In this document: piece after piece, positions 7,990 to 16,259 of the stretch | Layout of the letters: every line of letters begins with the position of its first letter | Numbering within the stretch: the stretch's first letter is position 1 | Assembly: GCA_004559845.1 (NCBI GenBank) | Contig: SFWW01000019.1 | Coordinates: 1-47,328 of the forward strand | Reading direction: 5' to 3' | From: a bacterium | GTDB lineage: Bacteria > Bacteroidota > Bacteroidia > Bacteroidales > Muribaculaceae | DNA length: 47,328 bases | Notes under the pieces: model-generated | Seen by the model: the letters and a program-made list of their open reading frames with translations, nothing else | What the model was told of the DNA's origin: nothing | Databases searched by the model: none | Translations under genes and position numbers: made by a program

Positions 7990-9999
7990 ATGAATAATAT
8001 AGATTTCGATAATCTCATAAACTTTGCAAAAGATCAATCATCGTCTCTCCGTGATTATCAAATAAAAAATAAAATTGAAATTTTAGAGAGATGGAAAACG
8101 CAAAGAGGTGTTATGCTTCAAATGCCTACTGGTACAGGAAAAACTCGGCTATTTGCTTCGCTGATAAGGAACATTGTGGATTATGGTAGTAAAAACAAAA
8201 TAGCTTATAAAATCTTAGTTATAGTCCATAGAACAGAGCTTATAGATCAAATTGATGAGGAATTGGGAATCAAATATCATTTGGCTCATGGAATCATTCA
8301 ATCAAGAGAACGGGAAAGAAAAAACTATCCTGTACAAATTGCGTCTGTTCAAACTCTTTCAAGAAGACTTTTGTCGTGGACAGATAAAGCATTTGACTTT
8401 ATTATTGTTGATGAAGCTCATCACATCACTGCAGATAGTTACCAAAAAATTGTCAATGCTTTTCCTAATGCAAAGCTATTAGGAGTTACTGCTACTCCTT
8501 ATCGATTAAGCGGATTGGGTTTTACCGAAACTTTTCAATCTTTAATTACTTCGCCTTCTGTATTGGAATTCATTAATAAAGGCTATTTAAGTAAATATCA
8601 ATATTACTCAATTCCACGCTATTCATTACTTCAAAAACAAATTGATAAAATTAAAAAGTTTAGTCAAGGTGACTATGCAGAATCAGAAATAGAAAGAATT
8701 TGTAATAATGAACAAATTAGGGCTCAAGTAGTGGATACATACCTCGAACATGCAAAAGGAAAAAAGGGAATTGTATATACAATAAATCAAGAGCATAATC
8801 GTAATTTATGCGCTGCTTTTAGAGAAAAAGGTATTAAAACAGTAGCTATTGACTCAAACACCGATAGAGATATAAGGGATGGATATATCGAAGATTTTAA
8901 GAATAACAAAATTGATATTATTTGTAATGTTAATATTTTTTCAGAAGGATTTGATTGTCCTGATATTGAAGTCGTAATATTGGCACGTCCTACTTTGTCT
9001 TTATCTATGTTTCTCCAACAAGTAGGTCGAGGACTTCGGAAATCTGAGAATATAGATTCCGTTATAATTATTGACCTTGTAGGCTTATACAATAAATTTG
9101 GTTTTCCCTCATCAAATCGACCTTGGGGAATGTATTTTATTGGTAATAAAGTACAAGGAACAATCGAAAATCAAGATTCCAAAACAAATAAAAAATCAAT
9201 TTCTTACAAAAAGAGAACTACAAATCTTTCTGAAGGCGATGAAGAAGTGGTTTTAATTCACACACCTGACGACTATGATTTTCTGCGTCAAGAAATTGGC
9301 AAATTATGGGAAGAAATTGACAACTATCATACATGTTGTGCAAAATGTGTAGATGATGTAATGAGCGACCCCAAATATGAGGGCGTAGAATATGAAGTGG
9401 ATTATAATATGGAATACTTCGATTACGTAAATCATCTAATAAATTGTAAAAAATACGATTCTGACAATCAAATCAAATTTTTATTTTCAATTCGGATTTT
9501 AAATAAGGATGATAACTCCAAAGATTGGCTTCGAAAGTTAATGAAACAAATTCGCTATAGAAGGTTAGATCTTGAGAAACTTAATGATTCTTCATATGAT
9601 GACGAAGGAAAAGTAGAAACTTTCAATGATATAGACCTCTTTACTTCTTTTATAAATTTCAATGCGTCTACATCTGCCTATAGAAGATCATTATATAAGT
9701 TACTCGCACTAAAAAAACGAAAGATTAAACAATTAATAGATTTTGATATTCAGATGCACAATCAAATTCCTTTATCAACTATAGATGAAGAGTTTTCTAA
9801 AAAATCATTCTCTGTTTATCCCAATAAAATGATTAACAATAACCCTTCTCTATTTAATTTAAAATTTGAGGTAAGGTATTTATGGAGATCTAATTTAGAT
9901 TTAGCTCATGAATATGGAAAAGATTTTGAAATTCCAAATTACCATTTTGATGAAAATGGGAAAAAATATGAAATTTGGTTAATATATGGATTCTCCTGA
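7990..9999 (+). CDS. Stand-alone DEAD/DEAH-box SF2 helicase, probably acquired
   Basis: This 669-residue protein has the type III restriction/UvrB-like helicase core. Q-like RDYQ is near residue 22, Walker A MPTGTGKT near 44-51, Walker B DEAHH near 140, motif III TATPYR, and motif VI QQVGRGLR near 345. The second half (about 400-669) has a CxxC pair (CCAKC) and no family that I recognise. It probably unwinds or translocates on nucleic acid. No partner nuclease, methyltransferase or specificity subunit lies next to it. Its DNA is far more AT-rich than its neighbours (many AAA, TTA and ATT codons) and it follows a tRNA gene, both signs of horizontal transfer. A defence or restriction-related role is an inference only. 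Confidence 0.8.
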   Translation: MNNIDFDNLINFAKDQSSSLRDYQIKNKIEILERWKTQRGVMLQMPTGTGKTRLFASLIRNIVDYGSKNKIAYKILVIVHRTELIDQIDEELGIKYHLAHGIIQSRERERKNYPVQIASVQTLSRRLLSWTDKAFDFIIVDEAHHITADSYQKIVNAFPNAKLLGVTATPYRLSGLGFTETFQSLITSPSVLEFINKGYLSKYQYYSIPRYSLLQKQIDKIKKFSQGDYAESEIERICNNEQIRAQVVDTYLEHAKGKKGIVYTINQEHNRNLCAAFREKGIKTVAIDSNTDRDIRDGYIEDFKNNKIDIICNVNIFSEGFDCPDIEVVILARPTLSLSMFLQQVGRGLRKSENIDSVIIIDLVGLYNKFGFPSSNRPWGMYFIGNKVQGTIENQDSKTNKKSISYKKRTTNLSEGDEEVVLIHTPDDYDFLRQEIGKLWEEIDNYHTCCAKCVDDVMSDPKYEGVEYEVDYNMEYFDYVNHLINCKKYDSDNQIKFLFSIRILNKDDNSKDWLRKLMKQIRYRRLDLEKLNDSSYDDEGKVETFNDIDLFTSFINFNASTSAYRRSLYKLLALKKRKIKQLIDFDIQMHNQIPLSTIDEEFSKKSFSVYPNKMINNNPSLFNLKFEVRYLWRSNLDLAHEYGKDFEIPNYHFDENGKKYEIWLIYGFS

Positions 10000-10036
10000 C
10001 TTTCTTTTTGTGGGGGCGCTTATTCAAAATAATAAT

Positions 10037-10065
10037 GGTGTTGAGGTTTGTTATGCCTCAACACC
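10037..10065. terminator. Bidirectional terminator between helicase and manC
   Basis: GGTGTTGAGG (10037-10046) pairs with CCTCAACACC (10056-10065) around a 9-nt loop. The flanks are AT-rich in both directions, and the two genes are convergent. Confidence 0.7.
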
Positions 10066-10090
10066 AAATATATTCTTTAATTTCGCTGAT

Positions 10091-11443
10091 TTACTCCCAG
10101 GTGTAGGGGTAGCGGGTGATGTCGTCTTCGGTGAGGCGGTCGCCTGATTGCACTTCTATGATGTAGAGGTCGGTGATGGCGCGGATGGCGTGGAATTGCT
10201 CGCGACGGATGTGAATCACATCGCCGGGCTTCACATTGCGCTGTTCGCCGTTGAGTACCAATTGTCCGGTACCATTGATAATTGTCCACACTTCTTCGCG
10301 ATGGTGGTGCACTTGGTAACTGATATTTTTGCCGGCACGAATGCACAAGCGCTTGGTGAGTACCTTCTGTCCGTCGGCAAATTCTATATGGTCGATCACC
10401 TTGTATTCGCCCCAGCGGCGTTCTTCATACATGGGACGCGAATCGGTGCCGAGTTTTGCCAAATGCTTTTTGAGGTCTTCGGAGTGGTCTTTGTCAGCCA
10501 CCAGAATGCCATCGTTGCTGGTGGCAATCACCAAATCGCGGGTGCCCACGCAAATGAGCGGCAAATCGAGTTCATTCACCACGTGGGTGTTGACGGCTTG
10601 CTCATCGAGCACCACATTGCCGATGGTTTGCGAAGGGAGTTCTTCGGTGAGCGCATTCCATGTGCCAAGATCTTTCCACTGTCCGGTGAACGATACCACA
10701 GCCACCGATGAGGCGCGTTCAGCCACTTCGTAGTCGAAACTGATTTTCGGAAATTCCTGATAGCGTGCGCGCACTTCGGTGAAGGAAGGAGCATTCACAT
10801 ATTTTTCAAGAATTTGCGTGATGTAGCCCAGTCGGAAGGCAAACACGCCGCCGTTCCACAAGGCACCTTCTGCAAGGAGCTGCTCGGCAAGCGCGCGCTC
10901 AGGCTTTTCCACAAAGCGGTTCACGGGCTGCACTTCTGCTGAGGCATCGCCGGCTTGCGGCACAATATAGCCAAATTTCGACGATGGGCTTGTGGGCGTA
11001 ATGCCCATCAACACCAAATCGGCAGCATTGCTTTCTACGGCTTTCACCATCTTGGCAATGGTGTGGAAATAGCCGGTTTCGGTGTAGGGGTCGCAAGGCA
11101 TCACCACCACGATTTCATCAGGGCGGCAATGCTTTTCTTTTTGCAGATAAGCCGAAGCCAAGGCAATGGCAGGAAAGGTGTCGCGGCGTGCAGGCTCGGT
11201 AACGATGTCGACACCATATTCGCCCAACTGGTTGGCAATCATATCGGCTTGCGACATACTTGTGGCCACGGTGATGCTTTCCAGCAGCCCTGCCTCTTTG
11301 ATTTGGCGCACCACGCGTTGCACCATCGATTCTTTTTCGCCTTCAGGCGATTTGAGCAAACGCAAAAACTGCTTGGCTTGGGTGCCATTTGATAGGGGCC
11401 ATAAGCGCTGACCCGACCCACCGGAGAGAAGAATTATTTTCAT
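10091..11443 (-). CDS. manC: Mannose-1-phosphate guanylyltransferase / mannose-6-phosphate isomerase
   Basis: This 450-residue bifunctional type II enzyme makes GDP-mannose for surface polysaccharides and glycans. The N-terminal nucleotidyltransferase carries LSGGSGQRLWPLS (residues 6-18) and the VVMPCDPY and NGGVFAFR segments. The C-terminal cupin isomerase (about 345-450) carries RRWGEYKVID, the SYQVHHHREEVW metal site and GDVIHIRREQFHAI. The length is slightly below the 460-480 usual for the family, but all motifs are present. It is transcribed alone, converging on the helicase. Confidence 0.93.
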   Translation of the reverse strand: MKIILLSGGSGQRLWPLSNGTQAKQFLRLLKSPEGEKESMVQRVVRQIKEAGLLESITVATSMSQADMIANQLGEYGVDIVTEPARRDTFPAIALASAYLQKEKHCRPDEIVVVMPCDPYTETGYFHTIAKMVKAVESNAADLVLMGITPTSPSSKFGYIVPQAGDASAEVQPVNRFVEKPERALAEQLLAEGALWNGGVFAFRLGYITQILEKYVNAPSFTEVRARYQEFPKISFDYEVAERASSVAVVSFTGQWKDLGTWNALTEELPSQTIGNVVLDEQAVNTHVVNELDLPLICVGTRDLVIATSNDGILVADKDHSEDLKKHLAKLGTDSRPMYEERRWGEYKVIDHIEFADGQKVLTKRLCIRAGKNISYQVHHHREEVWTIINGTGQLVLNGEQRNVKPGDVIHIRREQFHAIRAITDLYIIEVQSGDRLTEDDITRYPYTWE

Positions 11444-11517
11444 TATTAAAGTGGAGTTAACTTAGTAAATAGTTGATAATTGTGGAGAGGCCCGCAGGAG
11501 CAAGCACACCTCGCAAG

Positions 11518-11548
11518 CAAAGTTACAAATTATTCCCGACCTGATAAA
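11518..11548 (-). promoter_or_regulatory. Probable manC promoter
   Basis: On the minus strand TTTA (11548-11545), a 19-nt spacer and TAACTTTG (11525-11518) fit the phylum consensus with one mismatch, about 75 nt upstream of the manC start. Confidence 0.5.
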
Positions 11549-11633
11549 ATTTTCTACTCTTAAATCACTCTTGGCTTCACGGCTCTTTCATTCCAAATCA
11601 AGGCTTCATATAGAATATGTGGGTGGAGATAAG

Positions 11634-11664
11634 AAAGGCGAGCCCGTGGAGGGGTTCGCCTTTT
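11634..11664 (-). terminator. Terminator after small lipoprotein gene
   Basis: AAAGGCGAGCCC (11634-11645) pairs with GGGTTCGCCTTT (11652-11663, one G-U). It lies 24 nt beyond the stop of the lipoprotein gene. T tracts border both sides. Confidence 0.55.
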
Positions 11665-11687
11665 AGATTTTGTGATAGCCGATATGA

Positions 11688-12071
11688 TTATTTGGGCAAA
11701 AGAGCGCTCATTTTTGCATCAATTATAGGTTCAAGCTCATTAGCAATTTTTTCAATTTCGGGAGAAGCGTTTTCGCACATTTTGTCAAATTCAGCGAACA
11801 CGGGGTCTTTACTCAGTGCCTCAAATTCTTCAAGGCTCTTTATGGCGTTAACTTTGGCTTTGATGTATTCAGCCATTGCTTTTGCGTCAGCCACAGCGTC
11901 GCCGGTTTTTACGGGAGCTTTGATTTCTTCAGCAGCTTGGGGTGCTTCTTGCTGAACGGCTTCAGTTTGAGCAGCGCTATCAGCAGGCGCAGCTTCACTT
12001 GCTTTTTCAGCAGATTTTTGACAACTTGAGAGGGCTAAAACAGCCACAAACATAAACAAAACTTTTTTCAT
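11688..12071 (-). CDS. Small Ala/Glu-rich lipoprotein of unknown function
   Basis: This 127-residue protein has a short signal peptide ending in the lipobox LSSC (Cys18), so it should be a lipid-anchored envelope protein. After a low-complexity Ala/Glu/Pro linker (about 20-60), residues 65-127 look helical (AMAEYIKAKVNAIKS and EKIANELEPIIDAKM). I recognise no family. It is a single gene with its own -7 box (TAAATTTG on the minus strand at 12171-12178) and terminator. Confidence 0.75.
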   Translation of the reverse strand: MKKVLFMFVAVLALSSCQKSAEKASEAAPADSAAQTEAVQQEAPQAAEEIKAPVKTGDAVADAKAMAEYIKAKVNAIKSLEEFEALSKDPVFAEFDKMCENASPEIEKIANELEPIIDAKMSALLPK

Positions 12072-12170
12072 AATTGGTTTTTCTTAATTTTTCCCTCTTG
12101 CCCACTTAGAGGGAGATTCATAAAATTCAATACCCGTGGGCGCAATCTTGTGATTAGAGCATTGTTTTTG

Positions 12171-12178
12171 CAAATTTA
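12171..12178 (-). promoter_or_regulatory. -7 box of the small lipoprotein gene
   Basis: The minus strand reads TAAATTTG, 99 nt before the start codon. Only a TTTT tract sits at the -33 spacing, so support is partial. Confidence 0.4.
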
Positions 12179-12253
12179 GATTTTTTTGAGAAAGTAAAAA
12201 ATTTTTTTCCTAAAAAAGTGAATTATTTTTTTTGTTTTGTTATTTTTGCGCTT

Positions 12254-12865
12254 ATGAAACGAACTCATCTTGATGTGATATCACGCTTGAAAGCAAATCG
12301 TGCATTCGTGGGCAATGCGATGCACATACCTCGCGGTGCTCAGGAGAAGGCACGGCGGCTGTGTTGGGAATTCAATCAATCGAATCCCGACGATGTGAAG
12401 GCGCAGCACGATATATTGATGCGGCTGTTTGGCACCTACCATTCGTCGGTGTATCTGATGCCGAGTTTTCATTGCGATTTCGGCTTTAATGTGCATTTTA
12501 AGGGATTTGCCTTGGTGAATTATAACTGTGTGTTTCTCGACACCTCGCCCATCCACATAGGGCGCAGTGTGCTGCTGGGTCCCGGTGTGGTGCTGGCGTG
12601 TGCCGGTCACCCGTTGCACCCGGAGCAGCGGTGTAGCAGTGCCTTTGAAACGTCGGCGCCTATCACCTTGGAAGATGGGGTGTGGATTGGTGCCAATGCC
12701 ACAGTGTGCGGCGGAGTGACCATCGGCGCCGGTACGGTGGTGGGTGCCGGAAGTGTGGTAACGAAGGATTTGCCTGCCGGTGTGCTTGCTGCCGGTGTGC
12801 CATGCCGTGTGATTCGCCCACTCACCGAAGAAGATAGAATCCCGCCTGAACAAATAGAATTTTGA
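12254..12865 (+). CDS. Maltose/galactoside O-acetyltransferase family protein
   Basis: This 203-residue left-handed beta-helix acyltransferase of the Maa/LacA/NodL type would transfer acetyl from acetyl-CoA to a sugar hydroxyl. The N-terminal helical Mac domain is followed by hexapeptide repeats with FHCDFGFNVHFKG, the catalytic-His segment CAGHPLHPEQR, and WIGANATVCGGVTIG. The ATG at 12254 begins MKRTHLD and is preferred over the frame extension to 12218, which would place a hydrophobic string ahead of a cytosolic enzyme. A TATTTTTG box at 12241-12248 ends only 5 nt before this ATG, so the mRNA may be nearly leaderless. The exact sugar substrate cannot be told. Confidence 0.88.
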   Translation: MKRTHLDVISRLKANRAFVGNAMHIPRGAQEKARRLCWEFNQSNPDDVKAQHDILMRLFGTYHSSVYLMPSFHCDFGFNVHFKGFALVNYNCVFLDTSPIHIGRSVLLGPGVVLACAGHPLHPEQRCSSAFETSAPITLEDGVWIGANATVCGGVTIGAGTVVGAGSVVTKDLPAGVLAAGVPCRVIRPLTEEDRIPPEQIEF

Positions 12866-12913
12866 TTTTGGAGAGGGAGATTTGTACCAACTATTTGCAT
12901 TTTGAAAGAGAAT

Positions 12914-13621
12914 ATGGTGATAAAAAAAATCATATTTATAGCAATCATTTTAGGATTATGCTTTAGTGATGCTGATGCACAGCATTTTACAAACAGGAAG
13001 ACTGCACTGCAAGCGCTTGAGCGTGCGGAATATGGATTGGGCAATCCGCTAAGCGAAGAGCACGATGAAGTGAAATATGTTGACCTGCTGAAAGCGATTT
13101 GCCTAAGTGATGTTTTGTCGGAAAACGACAAATTTCGTGCGCAACTACTTTTAGAGCAAGCCATCAAAAATCATGTGGGCGAAAAGGCTGCCGATATAGT
13201 GTATATAACGCCCGACGATAGTACGCATCACCTACACGAAAGCAAAGCACCGCGCGTGATGGTGTTCTTCAACGACCCCGACTGCGAATCGTGCGCGATA
13301 GTAAAACAACGGATGGACACTTGCACATTTCTCCGCCGGATGGTGGCTGCAAAGCAATTGGAAATTGTGGGCATTTACACCCTCGACAATGAGGCACAAT
13401 GGCGTGCTACCACCTTTCCCGATTTTATCATCAACGGATGGAATAAGAATCAAGACATAACAAACCACGACACCTATTTGCTGCCCACGCTTCCACTCTT
13501 TTATTTGCTCGATAGTGACAAAAAAGTGCTGTTGAAAAACGAAGCAAGCCTCAACAAAGTGCTCAATTATTTGCACATGGAGAGTAGCAAAAAAGTAGAG
13601 TCGGCAGGCGAAACGCGATAG
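12914..13621 (+). CDS. Secreted thioredoxin-fold protein (DUF5106-like)
   Basis: This protein of about 235 residues has an N-terminal signal peptide (MVIKKIIFIAIILGLCFSD, cleavage after ADA). A helical region follows, then a thioredoxin-like domain with VMVFFNDPDCESC (a CxxC site, CESC) and a cis-Pro-like LLPTLPLFYLLD segment. It is probably a periplasmic redox or scaffold protein of the kind common in Bacteroidetes. The substrate is unknown. I chose the ATG at 12914 over the TTG at 12902. Its last 55 bp overlap the 3' end of the convergent tilS gene. Confidence 0.7.
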   Translation: MVIKKIIFIAIILGLCFSDADAQHFTNRKTALQALERAEYGLGNPLSEEHDEVKYVDLLKAICLSDVLSENDKFRAQLLLEQAIKNHVGEKAADIVYITPDDSTHHLHESKAPRVMVFFNDPDCESCAIVKQRMDTCTFLRRMVAAKQLEIVGIYTLDNEAQWRATTFPDFIINGWNKNQDITNHDTYLLPTLPLFYLLDSDKKVLLKNEASLNKVLNYLHMESSKKVESAGETR

Positions 13622-14931
13622 AGATTCGACGCTCTGCACCCTATCACCCACAAAATTTTGCCATCAGCTTCCAAAATCCACGTGTCCGCTTTTTGCTGTT
13701 CGCTCAATTTTAAATCTGTAAACAAATCGCTCACCAGTTTGCTTCCCTTCATACCGAAGGGCTGAAAGCGGTCGGCGTGTTTCCATTTTCGAATTACCGT
13801 ATTTCCAGCATTTAAAACGTCATTGCTCAATGCTATTACGTGCTTACCATCGCATTGCTTAACATCAAATTCCGATTGATTTACTTTTTGAATAATTAAA
13901 TGAAGTGGAATTTTTATTTCATTGTGATTCAGATTTATCGCGTACGCACTTTGAAGTTTCACTTTATTGACAAAAACTTGAAGTTGGTGTCGGTTGATGG
14001 TTAAAGTAAAACTTGAGGAATAGAAGTGTTTTCCTACCCCGTATGTACCGGCTGCCGCCTTCAAAATATCGGAACATTGAGCGTGGTTGAAGCCGTAGGG
14101 TTTGAGAATTTCAAAAAGTAAAGTGGTGGAATTTGCAAATCCAAACAGGTGATTGTAATCAATCAACAGAGCATCTGCGTCCTGACGACAGCACTGATTT
14201 TTGATGTGGGCCACCATCTCGGCATAGAGCGCGTGGCAAGAGCGAAGATGGCTGATGGTGGACTGCAATTGGCTGAGCGCACCGGGAAATTGGGCTTCCA
14301 CCGTGGGCAAAACCACATTTCTCAATTTATTTCGCTTCACATCATTTATTTGATTGGAAGAATCGGTCACAAAATCCTGATGCTTATCTTTCAAGTAATC
14401 AAGCACTTCTGACCTATTCACACAGAGCAATGGCCGCACCACAATGCCGTTTTTCACAGGCATACCCGATAGCCCCGCAATTCCCGACGCTCTCAGCGCG
14501 TTGAGGAAGAAAGTTTCCACATCGTCGTTTTGATGATGCGCCACCGCAAGAGCGTCGCACGACTGCGAAGCCACCAACCGGTGAAACCATTCGTAGCGCA
14601 AGTCGCGGCAAGCCATTTCCATCGACACCCCGTGAGCTTCCATATAAGCCGGCACATCAAAGTGGCGCACATGGAGCGGAACATGAAGGGCAGTGCACAA
14701 TCTACGCACAAATGCTTCATCGCGATTCGATTCTTCACCACGCAGATGAAAATTGCAGTGCGCCGCCTCGCACCGATAGCCCAGCGCCAGTAGCACATGG
14801 AGCAGAGCCACCGAATCGGCACCACCACTCAGCGCCACCATCACGTGAGCATTGGAAGACAATAGATGGCTTTCACTGATAAAGGCTTGAACCTTTTGCT
14901 CAAACGGCAGAATATGTGGTTGGTGATTCAT
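13567..14931 (-). CDS. tilS: tRNA(Ile)-lysidine synthase
   Basis: This enzyme adds lysine to C34 of the CAU-anticodon tRNA-Ile, changing its codon reading from AUG to AUA. The PP-loop SGGADS is at residues 35-40, with HCNFHLRGEES and AVAHHQNDDVETF motifs typical of TilS. The C-terminal TilS_C-like domain ends near residue 450. At 454 residues the length is normal. A -7 box (14937-14944) sits so close to the start that the message may begin at or near the ATG. Its 3' end overlaps the opposing thioredoxin-fold gene by 55 bp. Confidence 0.94.
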   Translation of the reverse strand: MNHQPHILPFEQKVQAFISESHLLSSNAHVMVALSGGADSVALLHVLLALGYRCEAAHCNFHLRGEESNRDEAFVRRLCTALHVPLHVRHFDVPAYMEAHGVSMEMACRDLRYEWFHRLVASQSCDALAVAHHQNDDVETFFLNALRASGIAGLSGMPVKNGIVVRPLLCVNRSEVLDYLKDKHQDFVTDSSNQINDVKRNKLRNVVLPTVEAQFPGALSQLQSTISHLRSCHALYAEMVAHIKNQCCRQDADALLIDYNHLFGFANSTTLLFEILKPYGFNHAQCSDILKAAAGTYGVGKHFYSSSFTLTINRHQLQVFVNKVKLQSAYAINLNHNEIKIPLHLIIQKVNQSEFDVKQCDGKHVIALSNDVLNAGNTVIRKWKHADRFQPFGMKGSKLVSDLFTDLKLSEQQKADTWILEADGKILWVIGCRASNLYRVSPADSTFLLLSMCK

Positions 14932-14936
14932 CAGGG

Positions 14937-14968
14937 CAAAGGTAAGGAAAAATTTTTATTTAGAGAAA
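14937..14968 (-). promoter_or_regulatory. tilS promoter, possibly giving a leaderless mRNA
   Basis: On the minus strand TTTC (14968-14965), a 20-nt spacer and TACCTTTG (14944-14937) match the consensus with one mismatch. The start codon begins at 14931, about 6 nt after the -7 box, where transcription itself is expected to begin. Confidence 0.5.
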
Positions 14969-14979
14969 TAACGCCTATT

Positions 14980-15003
14980 ACCATCAACCGTCCCTTTGAT
15001 GGT
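14980..15003. repeat. Hairpin with REP-like core AACCGTCCCTTTG
   Basis: ACCATCAA (14980-14987) pairs with TTGATGGT (14996-15003). Its loop and right arm contain AACCGTCCCTTTG (14986-14998), 13 bases identical to the core of the inverted-repeat pairs at 43158-43330 and 45535-45617. Confidence 0.5.
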
Positions 15004-15030
15004 AGTCCTTTCGGATGGGGGAATAGCAAA

Positions 15031-15064
15031 ATAGCTAAAATAGTGGTGGGGCTATTTTAGCTAT
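15031..15064 (-). terminator. Terminator-like hairpin after dockerin/FGE-like gene
   Basis: ATAGCTAAAATAG (15031-15043) pairs perfectly with CTATTTTAGCTAT (15052-15064). It lies 39 nt past the stop of the gene at 15103. The T tract after it on the minus strand is short. Confidence 0.55.
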
Positions 15065-15102
15065 TGATGAATATGTGGATTTGGGGAAATTATAAAGATT
15101 GC

Positions 15103-16059
15103 TTATTCCGAAAGGCAAAGGCGGAAGCCCCATTTAAAATTACTTTCATCGGGAAACCAGCGGTCACGAAATGCTACACGGTGTTGCAGATATGCGCTTG
15201 ACCAATCCCCGCCACGCATTACACGCATAGTGCCGGATTCAGGGCCGGTGGGATTGACTTTAGGAGAACTACTATAGTAGGAACTGTTATACCAATCGTT
15301 GCACCATTCAAACAGATTGCCCGACATATCATAAATACCCAACTCGTTGGGCGCTTTGGAGGCTACAGGATGAGTTTTGCCACCGCTATTACTATCATAC
15401 CAAGCCACATCGTCGTCGTTGTTGCTACCGCTGAACTTATAGCCTTGACTCTTGTTGCCACCACGAGCTGCAAATTCCCATTCGGCTTCGGTGGGTAATC
15501 GGAATGTTTTGCCGGTGGCTTCATTCAATTTCGTGATAAACTCTTGGCAATCGTTCCACGACACATGTTCGACCGGTTGCAAGTTTGAGCTATGGAAATA
15601 GCTTGGGTTGCTACCCATCAAAGCAATCCAAAGTTGTTGAGTGACTTCGGTTTTGCCTATCCAAAACGAAGAAACGGTAACTTGATGTGTAGGTCGTTCA
15701 CTATTATTATAATATGAACCTTGATCGGGTGTAGCACCCATAGTGAAGGTGCCGCCTTCTACTGCCACCATCTCGAAAGTGACACCATTAACGGTGAAAG
15801 ATTGAATGGTGCCGGAAGTGGGAGCACTGAGTATGAAATCAATCAGAAAGGAAACATCCGTTACATCCATGATGCTATCACCATTGATGGAGATAAAGCG
15901 ATAGGAATCGGCAGAGGATGGATTAAGCAGACAATCAATAATGGAAGTGACATCTCCAATGTCGACTAACCCATCGGCGTTCACATCTTTACTATTTTGA
16001 GCGGAGGTTGTGAATGCAACCATGGAAAGCAGCACAATAAAAGAAAAAAATTTTTTCAT
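15103..16059 (-). CDS. Secreted dockerin-like plus formylglycine-enzyme-like (SUMF1) protein
   Basis: This 318-residue protein has a signal peptide MKKFFSFIVLLSMVAF ending TSAQN. Two EF-hand-like dockerin repeats follow (DVNADGLVDIGDVTSIID and a degenerate INGDSIMDVTDVSFLID), then an FGE-sulfatase/SUMF1 C-type-lectin-like domain (FTMGATPDQ, RLPTEAEWEFAARGG, GNLFEWCNDWY, GFRLCLSE). True FGEs install formylglycine in sulfatases using copper-binding cysteines; those are not evident here, so a binding role is as likely as catalysis. I chose the ATG at 16059 over a GTG further upstream because it gives a clean signal peptide. A paralogue sits at 46023-46901. Confidence 0.85.
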   Translation of the reverse strand: MKKFFSFIVLLSMVAFTTSAQNSKDVNADGLVDIGDVTSIIDCLLNPSSADSYRFISINGDSIMDVTDVSFLIDFILSAPTSGTIQSFTVNGVTFEMVAVEGGTFTMGATPDQGSYYNNSERPTHQVTVSSFWIGKTEVTQQLWIALMGSNPSYFHSSNLQPVEHVSWNDCQEFITKLNEATGKTFRLPTEAEWEFAARGGNKSQGYKFSGSNNDDDVAWYDSNSGGKTHPVASKAPNELGIYDMSGNLFEWCNDWYNSSYYSSSPKVNPTGPESGTMRVMRGGDWSSAYLQHRVAFRDRWFPDESNFKWGFRLCLSE

Positions 16060-16144
16060 ACTAAGTGTTATTGGATTTGATAAATTAAAACAATGAATTG
16101 AGTTCAAATTCACACCCCGGACATTGAGCCATAGGACGATAATA

Positions 16145-16152
16145 CAAATTTA
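16145..16152 (-). promoter_or_regulatory. -7 box for the dockerin/FGE-like gene
   Basis: TAAATTTG on the minus strand, 86 nt ahead of the ATG at 16059, with no clear -33 match. Confidence 0.4.
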
Positions 16153-16235
16153 CAAAATATATTAGATATGAAACTAAGTTTTGGAGAAAATAAAGGCTAA
16201 CGTGGAAAAAGTTTTTCGGATTGAGGGATTTTTTG

Positions 16236-16243
16236 TAAATTTG
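16236..16243 (+). promoter_or_regulatory. -7 box of pheS
   Basis: TAAATTTG followed by GCA, 16 nt ahead of the start codon. Only TTTT is at the -33 spacing. The leader would be about 10 nt. Confidence 0.5.
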
Positions 16244-16259
16244 CAAGCATTAACGCAAT

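Noticed and set aside
7796..10091. Attachment-site repeats flanking the AT-rich helicase
   Set aside because: I compared the tRNA 3' end with the DNA after the helicase and found no matching direct repeat, and there is no integrase gene.
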